From positions 62,001 to 126,000 of the forward strand of contig JAEZTF010000007.1 of the NCBI GenBank assembly GCA_023443725.1: 64,000 nucleotides of DNA, written 5' to 3'. Source of the stretch: Candidatus Parcubacteria bacterium. GTDB lineage: Bacteria > Patescibacteriota > Microgenomatia > UBA12405. Below, piece after piece: positions 1-8,733 of the stretch (within the stretch, counting starts at the first letter, position 1; each line of letters starts with the position of its first letter). The position numbers and the translations under genes are program-made. The notes beneath the pieces were generated by a model. The model was not told the DNA's origin. It searched no databases and saw only the letters and a list, made by a program, of their open reading frames with translations.

Positions 1-3
1 CAT

Positions 4-369
4 CTATCCTTTTAATAAATTTTCCACCCCATGAACCAACCAGCTATATAGTACTTTTTCTAAAGTTGATTTTTGAAATTTGACTTCATATTTTAGTTTT
101 TGAGTACAAATCACGATATCTCCCAACCTAATCATTCCATCAGCATCTTTTTTTATCGACATTGGAAATCCCAAAACCTGAGGAATATAACCCATATTTC
201 TATATCTCAAATTTAAATCTTTTGCTTTTTTCCGACCAACAAAAAAAATACTTAATTCCACCCCATCATTAAATCCCTTACTTTTTAAGGCTTTTAATGA
301 CAATTTTTCGACTAAATGTTCACTTAATCCCCAACTTTCTGGATGATTAATCAAGATTATATTAGACAT
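4..369 (-). CDS. ybeY: YbeY-like rRNA maturation endoribonuclease, C-terminally shortened
   Basis: YbeY-type metal-dependent endoribonucleases act in the cytoplasm on the 3' end of 16S rRNA. Visible family signatures are GFP (residues 67-69, usually SFP), RLGDIVIC (81-88, usually LGDIxIS) and VHG (112-114). The family zinc site is H-x3-H-x5-H ending in GYDH. Here only the first His remains and the stop follows a few residues later, so two metal ligands and the usual C-terminal helix are missing from a 121-residue product. It is the last gene of an rpsU-yqeY-ybeY run and overlaps the gene before it by 8 bp. It may be a degenerate YbeY or a frameshifted one; the next bases lie outside the window. 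Confidence 0.7.
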   Translation of the reverse strand: MSNIILINHPESWGLSEHLVEKLSLKALKSKGFNDGVELSIFFVGRKKAKDLNLRYRNMGYIPQVLGFPMSIKKDADGMIRLGDIVICTQKLKYEVKFQKSTLEKVLYSWLVHGVENLLKG

Positions 370-799
370 TAGATAATTTTTCTCTGACTATTCTCGATAC
401 TAGACTTCCATCAACTGCCCCTCCTAATTGAGCCATTGCTTCTTTCATCACCAAACCAAAATTGTTTCCTTTATCAAGAATAATTTTCTCTACTACTTCT
501 ATAACTTGGTTTTCTTCAATCGCTTGAGGTAAATATGTTTTTAAAACTTCAATTTCATAGTTCAGTTGTTCAACTAAATCATTCCTATTACCTTTTAAAA
601 ACATTTCTTTTGATTCCTCTTTATTTTTTAATTCCTTTCGCAAAACCACCAATTCATCAGACTCAGTCATCTGACCCACTGGTAATTGCATCTCTTTTTT
701 ATCAATTAAAGAAATTAAAAACCGCAAAATATCCACTTTGGTATTTTCGTGTTTTTTTAGTGCTTCAACACTATCTATTTTTAATTTATCTTTGATCAT
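362..799 (-). CDS. yqeY: GatB/YqeY domain protein
   Basis: Stand-alone YqeY-family helical protein, related to the tail domain of the GatB subunit of the tRNA amidotransferase. The family binds tRNA but its exact role is unsettled. The 145-residue length matches the family. The sequence shows the N-terminal helix with LRFLISLIDKKE, a charged middle, and the C-terminal GxAM-type segment (MKEAMAQLGGAVDGSLVSRI). It overlaps rpsU upstream by 14 bp and ybeY downstream by 8 bp, so the three genes are very probably translated from one mRNA. rpsU-yqeY is a common gene order in bacteria. Confidence 0.85.
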   Translation of the reverse strand: MIKDKLKIDSVEALKKHENTKVDILRFLISLIDKKEMQLPVGQMTESDELVVLRKELKNKEESKEMFLKGNRNDLVEQLNYEIEVLKTYLPQAIEENQVIEVVEKIILDKGNNFGLVMKEAMAQLGGAVDGSLVSRIVREKLSNV

Positions 800-1004
800 G
801 TCTTCTGGAATTTTTAGCTCGTCTGCGACATTTATCTCGCCAAACGATTATTTTTTTCTTAGCATATCTTTTTTCAGATGGTTTAACATAAGCAGTTCTT
901 TTCTTAACCTCTTCTGTTATATCTTCTTCAAGACACAACCTTCTGAATTTACCGATAATATCGTCTTTTGATTCACCTTTTTTCTTTTTAACTATAATTG
1001 GCAT
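786..1004 (-). CDS. rpsU: 30S ribosomal protein S21
   Basis: Small basic protein of the 30S subunit that helps mRNA binding at initiation. It has 72 residues, with the S21 signature FRRLCLEEDI near residues 20-29, then KKRTAYVKPSEKRYAKK and an Arg/Lys-rich tail. The ATG at 1004 is preceded by a strong Shine-Dalgarno sequence (AAAGGAGGT on the minus strand, about 1015-1024), which is unusual here because many genes in the window appear leaderless. First gene of the rpsU-yqeY-ybeY operon. Confidence 0.95.
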   Translation of the reverse strand: MPIIVKKKKGESKDDIIGKFRRLCLEEDITEEVKKRTAYVKPSEKRYAKKKIIVWRDKCRRRAKNSRRHDQR

Positions 1005-1053
1005 GTAAAAATTGCCACCTCCTTTTAATTTAACAATCGCTTATTTTACCTTA

Positions 1054-1743
1054 TTAGTCAGCACTTTGTAAACAATTGACTCGATCCAAACTATTAATCA
1101 CTCCATCGCTATTATAGTCGGCAACTGTTCCACTACATTTAGAAGCAGCCGAAGACGTAATTTTGGGAGTAGGAATAGTCGTATTTGTTATCGGTGCAAT
1201 TTTTCCACCTTGCTGTCGACAATAAATCATATCTACTGAATTAATTGTTCCATCTTTATTATAATCGTTACCATTTTTACATTCAGTTCCAGTATTTACT
1301 AACGGAGTCGAAGTTACTATTGGAGATGGTGTTGTTGTTGCCACTGTATTTTCACCTTTAGTTTTAAAAGTATAAGGAATGCCTCCATTATCAAACACAT
1401 CTTCACCAATTCGAATTCTATAATAATAAGTTGTACTAGGTCTTAAAGAAGTCAATAAAATTTTATGATTTGTGGTTGAATCACTTTCGACCGACATCAG
1501 TACTAAATTAGCCGCAGTTGTTCCGTATTCTACTTTTGAAATAGATGCTTTATCAGAGATCCAAGATATAGTTGCTGTTTTTCCATCATCAGACGAAGTC
1601 GCAACTACTCCCGACGGCTCTACATCACTAGTAGCACCACTCATAAACGTTTTGATAGTTTTGATTCCAAATACACCCAAAACAGTCACTACTAATAATA
1701 CAACTAATATAACAACAGTCTTAACGTTTAACTTTCCCTTCAT
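1054..1743 (-). CDS. Membrane-anchored FN3-like protein with two dockerin-like segments
   Basis: A 229-residue surface protein. Residues ~8-30 are a membrane segment with a basic N-terminus. Residues ~40-130 form a beta-sandwich of the fibronectin III / purple acid phosphatase N-terminal type (ATISW near the start, STTYYYRIRI near the end). A Thr/Pro/Ser-rich linker follows. The tail holds two dockerin-like calcium loops, DYNKDGTINSVD and DYNSDGVINSLD, each with a neighbouring Cys, separated by another Thr/Pro linker. Dockerins bind cohesin domains, and the next genes upstream on this strand encode cohesin-like proteins. Overlaps the preceding cohesin gene by 4 bp. No enzymatic domain is visible. 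Confidence 0.7.
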   Translation of the reverse strand: MKGKLNVKTVVILVVLLVVTVLGVFGIKTIKTFMSGATSDVEPSGVVATSSDDGKTATISWISDKASISKVEYGTTAANLVLMSVESDSTTNHKILLTSLRPSTTYYYRIRIGEDVFDNGGIPYTFKTKGENTVATTTPSPIVTSTPLVNTGTECKNGNDYNKDGTINSVDMIYCRQQGGKIAPITNTTIPTPKITSSAASKCSGTVADYNSDGVINSLDRVNCLQSAD

Positions 1744-2417
1744 AAGAATTTCAAGAAAACTGCCGAAAATAAACTCATTAAGCCAACTGCAATTAAACCT
1801 ACGGTCACTCCAGTGCTACCAGTTTGAGGTAGTGAGGTACTAACAGCAGTAGGAACAGCTGTCGATGAAGACGAAGTTGGTGTTGGAGTATTAGAACTAC
1901 CTGAGCCAATGACATATGAACCTGTCTGATTAGAGCTACAAGTAATAATATCCACAATAGAAGAAACTCCAATAATATTGGAATCTTTTGTTGATGTACT
2001 ACAAGTATAAGATAGAGTTGCAGTCCCAGTATTAGTTGCTTTAAAAGTTAATTTAACCAAAGAACCATTAACCGTAGAATCACCAACAGTATCATTAGCC
2101 CAACAACTATAACTTATAGTACCAGTTTCTTTTTTAATACTACACGAACCACCTCCTTCAACATTTGAAAAAACCATATCTTCCGCTTGTACAGCTGATG
2201 TTAATTCTAATTTTGAAGAGTCATAAACCACTATACCATCAACTCCTCCAGTAGCTTCACTTCCAGAGTTAACACCCAAAGTTACATTAAAAGTATCATT
2301 AACATTGTAATTTCCAGTTGTAGGGTTGACAGTTAAATATGCTGTCGCATTCACTGCTTTCACCCCTACGGCTAAAAAAGCAAAACATAAAAATAAAATT
2401 AAGGCAGCTTTTTTCAT
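1740..2417 (-). CDS. Cohesin-domain surface protein with LPQTG anchor
   Basis: A secreted protein of about 225 residues. It has an N-terminal signal peptide (MKKAALILFLC, with cleavage plausible near VNA), then a cohesin-like beta-sandwich (about residues 25-160) with the typical YDSSKLEL strand. A Ser/Thr/Pro linker follows, and the C-terminus is LPQTG, a hydrophobic stretch and a short tail, the standard layout for sortase anchoring. I chose the ATG at 2417, one base after the stop of the upstream gene; an ATG at 2432 is also in frame. No sortase gene is in the window. By context it would display a dockerin partner at the cell surface. Confidence 0.75.
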   Translation of the reverse strand: MKKAALILFLCFAFLAVGVKAVNATAYLTVNPTTGNYNVNDTFNVTLGVNSGSEATGGVDGIVVYDSSKLELTSAVQAEDMVFSNVEGGGSCSIKKETGTISYSCWANDTVGDSTVNGSLVKLTFKATNTGTATLSYTCSTSTKDSNIIGVSSIVDIITCSSNQTGSYVIGSGSSNTPTPTSSSSTAVPTAVSTSLPQTGSTGVTVGLIAVGLMSLFSAVFLKFL

Positions 2418-2418
2418 T

Positions 2419-3036
2419 TTATTTAGTAACATTAATATCTAACTTTCCACCAGTCCAACCTAATGATTTAGATGTACCAGTTTCTACTATCAGAGTGTCA
2501 TACTTCTTATCGAGACTATCATTACTCAACTCTAAGTTGTAATTCCCTTCTTCAAGTAGAGTTATATTAAAACTCAACACATTAACCTCTTTACCGCTCT
2601 CTAAGATTAATCCTTCTTTTTCTTCTATTAATAAAACATTGCTTAACATACCAGTCTCGTTATCTATTTTACTTATTTCTGGTTTTACTAATTTAGAGTT
2701 GGAAACCAAATTAGTAATTTTAAATATTTCTGGATCATATTTAATATATGTCTCTAATCCATCAATAGTTTTGTTTTCAATCGAATTCAAAACTAAATCA
2801 ATTTTATAAGTTTTTCCAAGTTTCATTTCAGTAGGAGTTTTAGAGTTCACTTTAAAGCCAAAATTAATCACTGGATCTTCTACAACCACTTCTTCTGTTG
2901 GATTTTTTTCTTCCACTTTACTACTTTGATCAACTTCAGTAGGCTTTTCTAAATTATTAACCAAAACAATACTCTCAAAAACTACTACTATGGCAACTAA
3001 TGGAATCAAAAACTTAATTAATTTATTGTTATTCAT
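2419..3036 (-). CDS. Membrane-anchored cohesin-like protein
   Basis: A 205-residue protein with an N-terminal membrane segment (residues ~7-28), a Glu/Val/Pro-rich spacer (~30-55) and a cohesin-like domain (~58-200). The domain shows the family pattern of alternating strands, including MKLGKTYKIDLVLNS, a YDPEIFKITN strand and a closing hydrophobic strand near the C-terminus. There is no sorting motif, so it probably stays anchored by its N-terminus. It sits between a dockerin protein and an LPQTG cohesin protein in the same operon. The cohesin assignment rests on strand pattern and context. Confidence 0.6.
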   Translation of the reverse strand: MNNNKLIKFLIPLVAIVVVFESIVLVNNLEKPTEVDQSSKVEEKNPTEEVVVEDPVINFGFKVNSKTPTEMKLGKTYKIDLVLNSIENKTIDGLETYIKYDPEIFKITNLVSNSKLVKPEISKIDNETGMLSNVLLIEEKEGLILESGKEVNVLSFNITLLEEGNYNLELSNDSLDKKYDTLIVETGTSKSLGWTGGKLDINVTK

Positions 3037-3065
3037 ATTTTAATTATAAACATAATAATTTAAAT

Positions 3066-4925
3066 TTATTCATCATACTTTGCTTCTAAAGCAACTTTAA
3101 ATAATTTAACATCAAATTCATTAACAATTCCATCACCATTTAAATCAGTATTAATACCACAGCCAGTTGTAAATAAAGCGGTTTTAATCACCGAGAAATC
3201 AGCTGTATTTACTATTCCATTTTGATCAACATCTCCCGCTAGAACTGGATATTCATAGAAATTATTAACTGTTCCATCTAAAGACAGATTACAAATCTGG
3301 CTAGTGTTCTTAGATGATTGACTCTTAACACAATAATACATTCTGGCATGAACTTGACCTTTTATTTTTACATAAATATTACTCGCTCCAGAAAAACCAG
3401 TTCCTAAAGCCACATTATCAGCTCCAAAAATAGCATAACCTTTACTATTAGTTAAATCTGTTTTTGTTACATCTGCAGACATTTCTTGAACTAAAGTCGT
3501 TCCTACTTTACCCACTGTCAGAGTTACTTTTTTAAAATTATCTAGACAACTAAGATTTGCAGGAGCCACTCCGTCAAAAGCAAACTTAAATGAAAGTTTA
3601 GCTCCTACTCCACCACAAACACCATTTTGACAAGCTTGATTAAAAGCACATTGATCACCTTGTATCCAAGCCGTACCATCACTATTACATTTCTTTAAGT
3701 GAGTAGAGTCATAACATTCTGTTGTAGAAACAGTGTCAGCTGTACAAATTATTGAAGGTCCTGGGCCTGGGCCTGGGCCTGGGCCACCACCAGATTTACA
3801 ATCTCCAGTAGCCATTACACAAACACCAGAACTACAAGTTGTAGGACTTCCCCATTTACTATCATCGCCACAAATTTGTGTTTGTGATGATGAGTAACAT
3901 CTTTTTGTACCTTTAGTGCATTTTGTAGTATCAATAGGAGCAGTACAAGAATTATTAGTACATTTTCCAGATGCACATTGATTATCAGCAATACAAGAAC
4001 AACCTACAGGTTTATTAGCAACCATACTACTACAAATAGAAGAACATAATCCACCAGCATTACATGCACCAGATGCACATTGAGAAGCACTACTACAAGA
4101 ACAACCATCAGCTCTCCCAGTTGTACCAGTACAACTAGATCCTCCAGATTTTGGACACAAACTATCAGTCGCTGTCCCTTGACAAGCTGAAATACTATCA
4201 TATCCAGTACCAGAATTGTTAATAGTACAATCGTAAAGACCTGTACTCGTATCACATCCACTTCGATTATATGTTGCAGGAATAATAGGTGAAATACATT
4301 TATCAGTAGATTTTTGCATCGTTCCAGAAACACAAATGTAAAAATATCCATCTATACATGATTTTTGACCAGGATCACTACATCCAATAATACCACTACA
4401 AACTCCATTACCCGAACAGGCTTGACCACTTGGACAAGGTGTAGATTTAACTGGCCATGTACTATTAGAGTTACATATAGAATAGCCACCAGTTCCATCA
4501 CATCTTCCTTGTCCAGGAGTGCAGGCATTAGATTTTGGACACAAACTATCAGTCGCTGTCCCTTGACAAGCTGAAATACTATCATATCCAGAACCAGAAG
4601 TATTAAGTGTACAATTGTAAAGACCTGTACTCGTATCACATCCACTTCGATTATATGTTGCAGGAATAATAGAGATACATTTAGTAGTAGTTTTTCGCAT
4701 CTCTCCAGAATCACAAATATATTGATATCCATCTATACATGATTTTTTACCAGGATCACTACAGAAAATAACACCACCATATGTACTTTCTGTCGCTGCA
4801 CTACTTCTATTTTCCTGATTTTGTTGTACTAACCTTATCGTTATTGGCAAAGCAATTGCTAAAAAAGAAATTATTACCAATAATATAATTTGAGAAAAAC
4901 CTTTTTGTCGATTAACTTTGTTCAT
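3066..4925 (-). CDS. Large Cys-rich repeat surface protein with C-terminal dockerin
   Basis: About 619 residues. The N-terminus has a KGFSQIILLVII pilin-like hydrophobic segment followed by the export-type motif QNQENRSSAA seen in three other proteins here. Residues ~35-400 are Cys-rich modules of about 45-60 residues, two of them nearly identical. A Gly-Pro run (GPGPGPGPGP) separates them from a C-terminal beta domain, then a dockerin with calcium loops DVDQNGIVNTAD and DLNGDGIVNEFD. I prefer the ATG at 4925, directly before the basic residues of the membrane segment; an ATG at 4967 is also in frame. Probably an adhesive surface protein docked to the neighbouring cohesins. Confidence 0.7.
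   Translation of the reverse strand: MNKVNRQKGFSQIILLVIISFLAIALPITIRLVQQNQENRSSAATESTYGGVIFCSDPGKKSCIDGYQYICDSGEMRKTTTKCISIIPATYNRSGCDTSTGLYNCTLNTSGSGYDSISACQGTATDSLCPKSNACTPGQGRCDGTGGYSICNSNSTWPVKSTPCPSGQACSGNGVCSGIIGCSDPGQKSCIDGYFYICVSGTMQKSTDKCISPIIPATYNRSGCDTSTGLYDCTINNSGTGYDSISACQGTATDSLCPKSGGSSCTGTTGRADGCSCSSASQCASGACNAGGLCSSICSSMVANKPVGCSCIADNQCASGKCTNNSCTAPIDTTKCTKGTKRCYSSSQTQICGDDSKWGSPTTCSSGVCVMATGDCKSGGGPGPGPGPGPSIICTADTVSTTECYDSTHLKKCNSDGTAWIQGDQCAFNQACQNGVCGGVGAKLSFKFAFDGVAPANLSCLDNFKKVTLTVGKVGTTLVQEMSADVTKTDLTNSKGYAIFGADNVALGTGFSGASNIYVKIKGQVHARMYYCVKSQSSKNTSQICNLSLDGTVNNFYEYPVLAGDVDQNGIVNTADFSVIKTALFTTGCGINTDLNGDGIVNEFDVKLFKVALEAKYDE
4147..4765. repeat. Two-copy direct repeat inside the Cys-rich gene
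   Basis: Two copies of a segment of roughly 235 bp start at 4147 and 4531, offset by 384 bp. The first ~60 bases are identical and the rest carries scattered changes and small indels. The repeat encodes one Cys-rich module and the start of the next. Such near-identity implies recent duplication or gene conversion and makes the locus prone to length change. Confidence 0.8.
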
Positions 4926-4995
4926 TTTAATTTCAGAAAATATAGATCTAATAAAAAAGTAAATCATTATTTTTTTATAAAATCAATCAGTCACT

Positions 4996-6045
4996 TTATT
5001 TACCTAATATCCTAGTCACATCCCCTATAGTCACCAACAGTATTAAACTCAACAATATTAACATCCCAATATTATTAACTACTGACTCCACTTTTTGATT
5101 AGCTCTTTTTTTAGTTATCATTTCATAAATCACAAAAATAATTCTGCCACCATCAAGAGCGGGAAACGGCAAAATATTTACTACTGCTAAATTTACAGAA
5201 ATTATTCCAAAAAAATGAATCACCGCCAACAATCCTTGATTTTTATTTATTGAGCTGGTTGCCTGATACATTCCAATTGGACCAGACACATCTTTCGGTA
5301 CATTTCCAGACAATAATCCACCAATCATTTTAATCACTCCTCCAAATATAATTTCTCCCCAATAATAGGCTTCTTCAAAACCAGCCTTGATTCCTTCATA
5401 AAATTGATACCAGGGTAATTTAACCATTTCTGTATTTGAAATAGCCACTCCCATCGATCCTTCACCTACTGGTGGATTTTCTCTTACCTCCACCAAAACC
5501 TCTTTATCATTAATCGTTAATTTAACTTTTTTACCTTTATATTTAGCTACTTCATCTGTTAGCTGATTTGGAGTTTTTACTTCTACTCCATTAACTGCCA
5601 CAACCCAATCATTTTCTTTTATTCCAGATATATCTGCTGGAGAATTTTTCACTACTTCTAAAACTTTCACTTTATCTGTTTCTTTAGGTACCCCTAAAAT
5701 TGAATAAACTAAGCTAAAAATAGCTATCGCTAATACCAAGTTCATAAATACTCCACCTAATACTATGATCAACTTTTGCCATGGTTTTTTATAAAAAAAA
5801 GATTCTTTTTTATCTTTTTCTCCCGGGTTTGTCGGATCTTCTCCATATAATTTACAAAATCCCCCAATTGGCAACCAATTTAAACTATAAATAGTTCCTT
5901 TTATTTTCTTACCTATTATTTTTGGTGGTAAACCTAATCCAAATTCTTCAACTTTTACTCCTGTTTTTCTAGCAGCCATAAAATGACCCCATTCATGAAC
6001 TAAAACTAAAATTGACAAAGCTACTATAAAAATTATCAAATCCAT
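4996..6045 (-). CDS. rseP: RIP metalloprotease RseP (site-2 protease)
   Basis: An intramembrane zinc protease that cuts membrane-bound regulators within the bilayer. Residues 17-21 are HEWGH, the zinc-binding HExxH motif in the first membrane helix. A single PDZ domain follows at about 110-190, and the third metal ligand lies in NILPFPALDGGRI near residue 295, matching the NxxPxPxLDGG motif. Length (349) is typical for the single-PDZ form. It lies downstream of frr, its common neighbour in bacteria, but here a small exported-protein gene sits between them. Confidence 0.93.
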   Translation of the reverse strand: MDLIIFIVALSILVLVHEWGHFMAARKTGVKVEEFGLGLPPKIIGKKIKGTIYSLNWLPIGGFCKLYGEDPTNPGEKDKKESFFYKKPWQKLIIVLGGVFMNLVLAIAIFSLVYSILGVPKETDKVKVLEVVKNSPADISGIKENDWVVAVNGVEVKTPNQLTDEVAKYKGKKVKLTINDKEVLVEVRENPPVGEGSMGVAISNTEMVKLPWYQFYEGIKAGFEEAYYWGEIIFGGVIKMIGGLLSGNVPKDVSGPIGMYQATSSINKNQGLLAVIHFFGIISVNLAVVNILPFPALDGGRIIFVIYEMITKKRANQKVESVVNNIGMLILLSLILLVTIGDVTRILGK

Positions 6046-6092
6046 ATCTCATTCTACCAACCAAAATCCATTTTTCTATTACTTGGCTAAAA

Positions 6093-6443
6093 TCATTTTT
6101 CTTTTGGAACACAACATTGAACAGTAGCATCACCATCACATAAATCAAGATAAATTACCCCTTTAATTGAATCAACTTCACAAGAATCACCTGATTTTAA
6201 TAAATTATCAAAATCACCGCATTTACCACTAATATTACTACATATCTCTTTTGTTCCATCTATATATTCTTTACTTATATAAACAGTATTTGCTTTACTT
6301 CTGTTTTCCTGATTTTTTTGCACCATTTGAGTTCCATAAATTAATCCCCCACCCAACACCAAAGCCATGATTAAAAATTTAGCAATTCCAAATTTGGAAG
6401 ACTTTTTAACTTTATTTACCTTGTTTTTTTTAGTTTTAGCCAT
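6093..6443 (-). CDS. Small exported Cys-containing protein with QNQENRSKA motif
   Basis: 116 residues, not a family I recognise. A very basic N-terminus (Lys-rich to ~residue 20) leads into a membrane segment (~23-42), immediately followed by VQKNQENRSKA, shared with three other proteins in this stretch. The remaining ~65 residues hold six Cys, including a CC pair near the end, suggesting a small disulfide-bonded extracytoplasmic domain. It lies between frr and rseP on the same strand. Confidence 0.6.
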   Translation of the reverse strand: MAKTKKNKVNKVKKSSKFGIAKFLIMALVLGGGLIYGTQMVQKNQENRSKANTVYISKEYIDGTKEICSNISGKCGDFDNLLKSGDSCEVDSIKGVIYLDLCDGDATVQCCVPKEK

Positions 6444-6457
6444 TTTTTTAAAAAAAA

Positions 6458-7009
6458 TTACCCTCTTATCTCTATTTCTTTTTTACCCGATAAATCTTCT
6501 AATTTCTTTATAAATTCATCAGTTATTTTTTGTAATTCAGTTTCATCTTTTTTAAATTCATCCTCAGAAATTGTCTTTTCATTTTTAGATTTTTGTAAAC
6601 CATTTCTAAAATCAGCTCGAGCATCTCGAACCATCACTCTCGCCCCTTCTAATTTTCGTCCTAAAAGTTTCACATAATCTTCTCGTTGCTCGACTGTTAA
6701 CATTGGCAAACTCATTCTAATAATCTGACCATCGACTGCTGGCGTCATTCCAATATTAGCTGCCGCAATCCCATTGGCAATTTCTCTTATTAGAGTCTGA
6801 TCCCAGGGTTGAAAAGTTAAACTACGAACATCAGGAACTCCAATAGAACCAAGCTCAATTAACTTCATCTTCTGGCCACCATAAACCGTTACTACCACAT
6901 TTTCAATCAATCCTGGCGTTGCTCGACCAGTTCTGATAGAAGCAATATCATTAATGAACAAAGATACTATTTTGTCCATACGGACTCTTACGTCAGAAAA
7001 ATTTATCAT
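6458..7009 (-). CDS. frr: Ribosome recycling factor
   Basis: Splits the post-termination ribosome together with EF-G. 183 residues, full family length. Clear signatures are SIRTGRATPGLIENVVVTVYG (residues ~24-44) and the basic, helical C-terminal half (GRKLEGARVMVRDARADFRN). The gene is embedded among surface-protein genes on the minus strand, with 24 bp to the upstream gene and 14 bp to the downstream one, so it probably shares their transcript. Confidence 0.96.
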   Translation of the reverse strand: MINFSDVRVRMDKIVSLFINDIASIRTGRATPGLIENVVVTVYGGQKMKLIELGSIGVPDVRSLTFQPWDQTLIREIANGIAAANIGMTPAVDGQIIRMSLPMLTVEQREDYVKLLGRKLEGARVMVRDARADFRNGLQKSKNEKTISEDEFKKDETELQKITDEFIKKLEDLSGKKEIEIRG

Positions 7010-7033
7010 ATTAACTGATTATATCAATTGATA

Positions 7034-8731
7034 TTATTTCCAAGTCAAACAATTAATTGTTTTGCCTCCATTTAGACCAATACATCTCCACCTATCAGAT
7101 CTTAAAGTACCATATAAAGGATCAAGTCTACCTGTAATACAGGTATTTTTTATATCACCACATTTTCCGTCAATTTTTGCGGTTTTCTTTAAACTACAAA
7201 CCTTAGTAGTTCCACCATTTACACCTTTACATTTCCACATATAGTAAAGACTACTATCTGATATGTCTACAAAACCTCCAGCAGTACAAATATTTTTTGT
7301 AGTACCACATTTTCCATCAATTTTTGAACCTTTTGTAGGAATAGGAACGCGTGTAGGTGTAATAGAGCCGTCATTTGGCATTACAACTATATGCATTTGC
7401 ATATTTTGTTCACAAGCAATAATGTCTTCAATACTATTAGGACCAATGATATTCGAATCATAAGTGTTTTTATTAACACAATCAAATGAAAATTCAGCCT
7501 TACCTACAGCCTTAGCTTTAAAAACCAAAGTTATTAATTTTCCAAGAGCAGATCTGTCATTTACTGAATCATTAATAAAACAACTAGCTATAAATTTTCC
7601 CAAATCGCTTTTTGGAAAAACACATTCACCTATACCATTAAATACGAATGACTGTGACTGTTTTATCGAGATTAATTCCAACTTAGACGTATCGTAATTT
7701 CCAACTATATCAACACCATTAATCCTAGTAGAAGCAGAGTCGACACTTACATTAACCTCTACATTTTCACCTACAGGATAAGTGCCTTTCGTAACTTCAA
7801 AATAAAGCCTTGGTTTTGAAACAGTAGATGTTATCGTTGGGGTTGGAGACAGATTTGTTCCATTTCCTATATCAAACTGTGTTCCACCAACGTGATTAAT
7901 ATTCATTCTTTTATTATCAGAATTAAATATTTCAGTACCAGTTTCTTCAGCACTATCAGAATGATACAATACCAAACCCTTCTCCACATACAATCTGCCA
8001 TCATTAATATTTCCAATTACCTTCGTTTTTATTTTTAAAACATAAACCGAATCAGCTGGCTTCTTTGATTTATCAAATTCTACTTTTAAAGCATTCCAAC
8101 CACCATACTTTTTATGCGACACTACTTTTGTCAATTCAGTTCCACTAACTCCATCCAAATAAGGTTCTAAAGCATCTGTATGGTAATAAGTAATTTCAGC
8201 CGAAGATAATGCTTTTCCAAAAGTGTTTATTCTCAATTCACCAACTATATCCATCCCTGGTGCTAGCACTCGATAATCAGTATTTTCTGTTAAATTATAA
8301 AAAATATCTACTTGACCAACATCTCTATCAGTCACTACTATACCTTGAGTAGCAAATTGTCTATCGGTGGAAGTCACACCCAAAACAGTAGCTTCACCTG
8401 GTTTTACAGCTTTAACTAAACCATTAGTATCTACTGTAATTATATCCGAATCATTAGTTACCGACCAAACCACATTATCTGTCGAATTTGCAGGAATCAA
8501 ATGATATTTCATCATCAATGAATCACCTACACTTAAATACATCGGACTTTCTAAATCCATTGTAATTCCTGTTGCCGGAATATTAGTAAAATTCTCTGCA
8601 GCTTTACTTCTATTTTCTTGGTTTTTTTGAACCATCTTTGTGGCCATTGATATAGACACAATTGATAATGCCATTACTCCAAGAATTACTAATTGAGCAA
8701 AACCTTTTTCAGCTTTTTTAAAGTTTTTCAT
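7034..8731 (-). CDS. Big2 / cohesin-like multidomain surface protein
   Basis: 565 residues. The N-terminus is pilin-like (EKGFAQLVILGVM) followed by VQKNQENRSKAA. Residues ~48-135 resemble a bacterial Ig-like Big2 domain (LSVGDSL...VVWSVTN...VKPGEATV). Two beta-sandwich domains of cohesin type follow (about 140-270 and 305-455), the second with the YDTSKLEL strand also seen in the LPQTG protein. The tail carries two ~47-residue Cys modules (DGKCG ... W-K-C-x-G-x-N-G-G). By architecture it is a surface scaffold or adhesin. It starts three bases after the stop of the small gene upstream, implying translational coupling. Confidence 0.7.
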   Translation of the reverse strand: MKNFKKAEKGFAQLVILGVMALSIVSISMATKMVQKNQENRSKAAENFTNIPATGITMDLESPMYLSVGDSLMMKYHLIPANSTDNVVWSVTNDSDIITVDTNGLVKAVKPGEATVLGVTSTDRQFATQGIVVTDRDVGQVDIFYNLTENTDYRVLAPGMDIVGELRINTFGKALSSAEITYYHTDALEPYLDGVSGTELTKVVSHKKYGGWNALKVEFDKSKKPADSVYVLKIKTKVIGNINDGRLYVEKGLVLYHSDSAEETGTEIFNSDNKRMNINHVGGTQFDIGNGTNLSPTPTITSTVSKPRLYFEVTKGTYPVGENVEVNVSVDSASTRINGVDIVGNYDTSKLELISIKQSQSFVFNGIGECVFPKSDLGKFIASCFINDSVNDRSALGKLITLVFKAKAVGKAEFSFDCVNKNTYDSNIIGPNSIEDIIACEQNMQMHIVVMPNDGSITPTRVPIPTKGSKIDGKCGTTKNICTAGGFVDISDSSLYYMWKCKGVNGGTTKVCSLKKTAKIDGKCGDIKNTCITGRLDPLYGTLRSDRWRCIGLNGGKTINCLTWK

Positions 8732-8733
8732 AA

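Noticed and set aside
3757..3790. Possible CRISPR or regulatory repeat
   Set aside because: It is a coding hexamer repeat giving a Gly-Pro linker; no spacers. No CRISPR array was seen anywhere in the window.
4004..4732. Two overlapping minus-strand ORFs within the Cys-rich gene
   Set aside because: They are the same repeat read in another frame, with Val/Leu-rich nonsense-like sequence.
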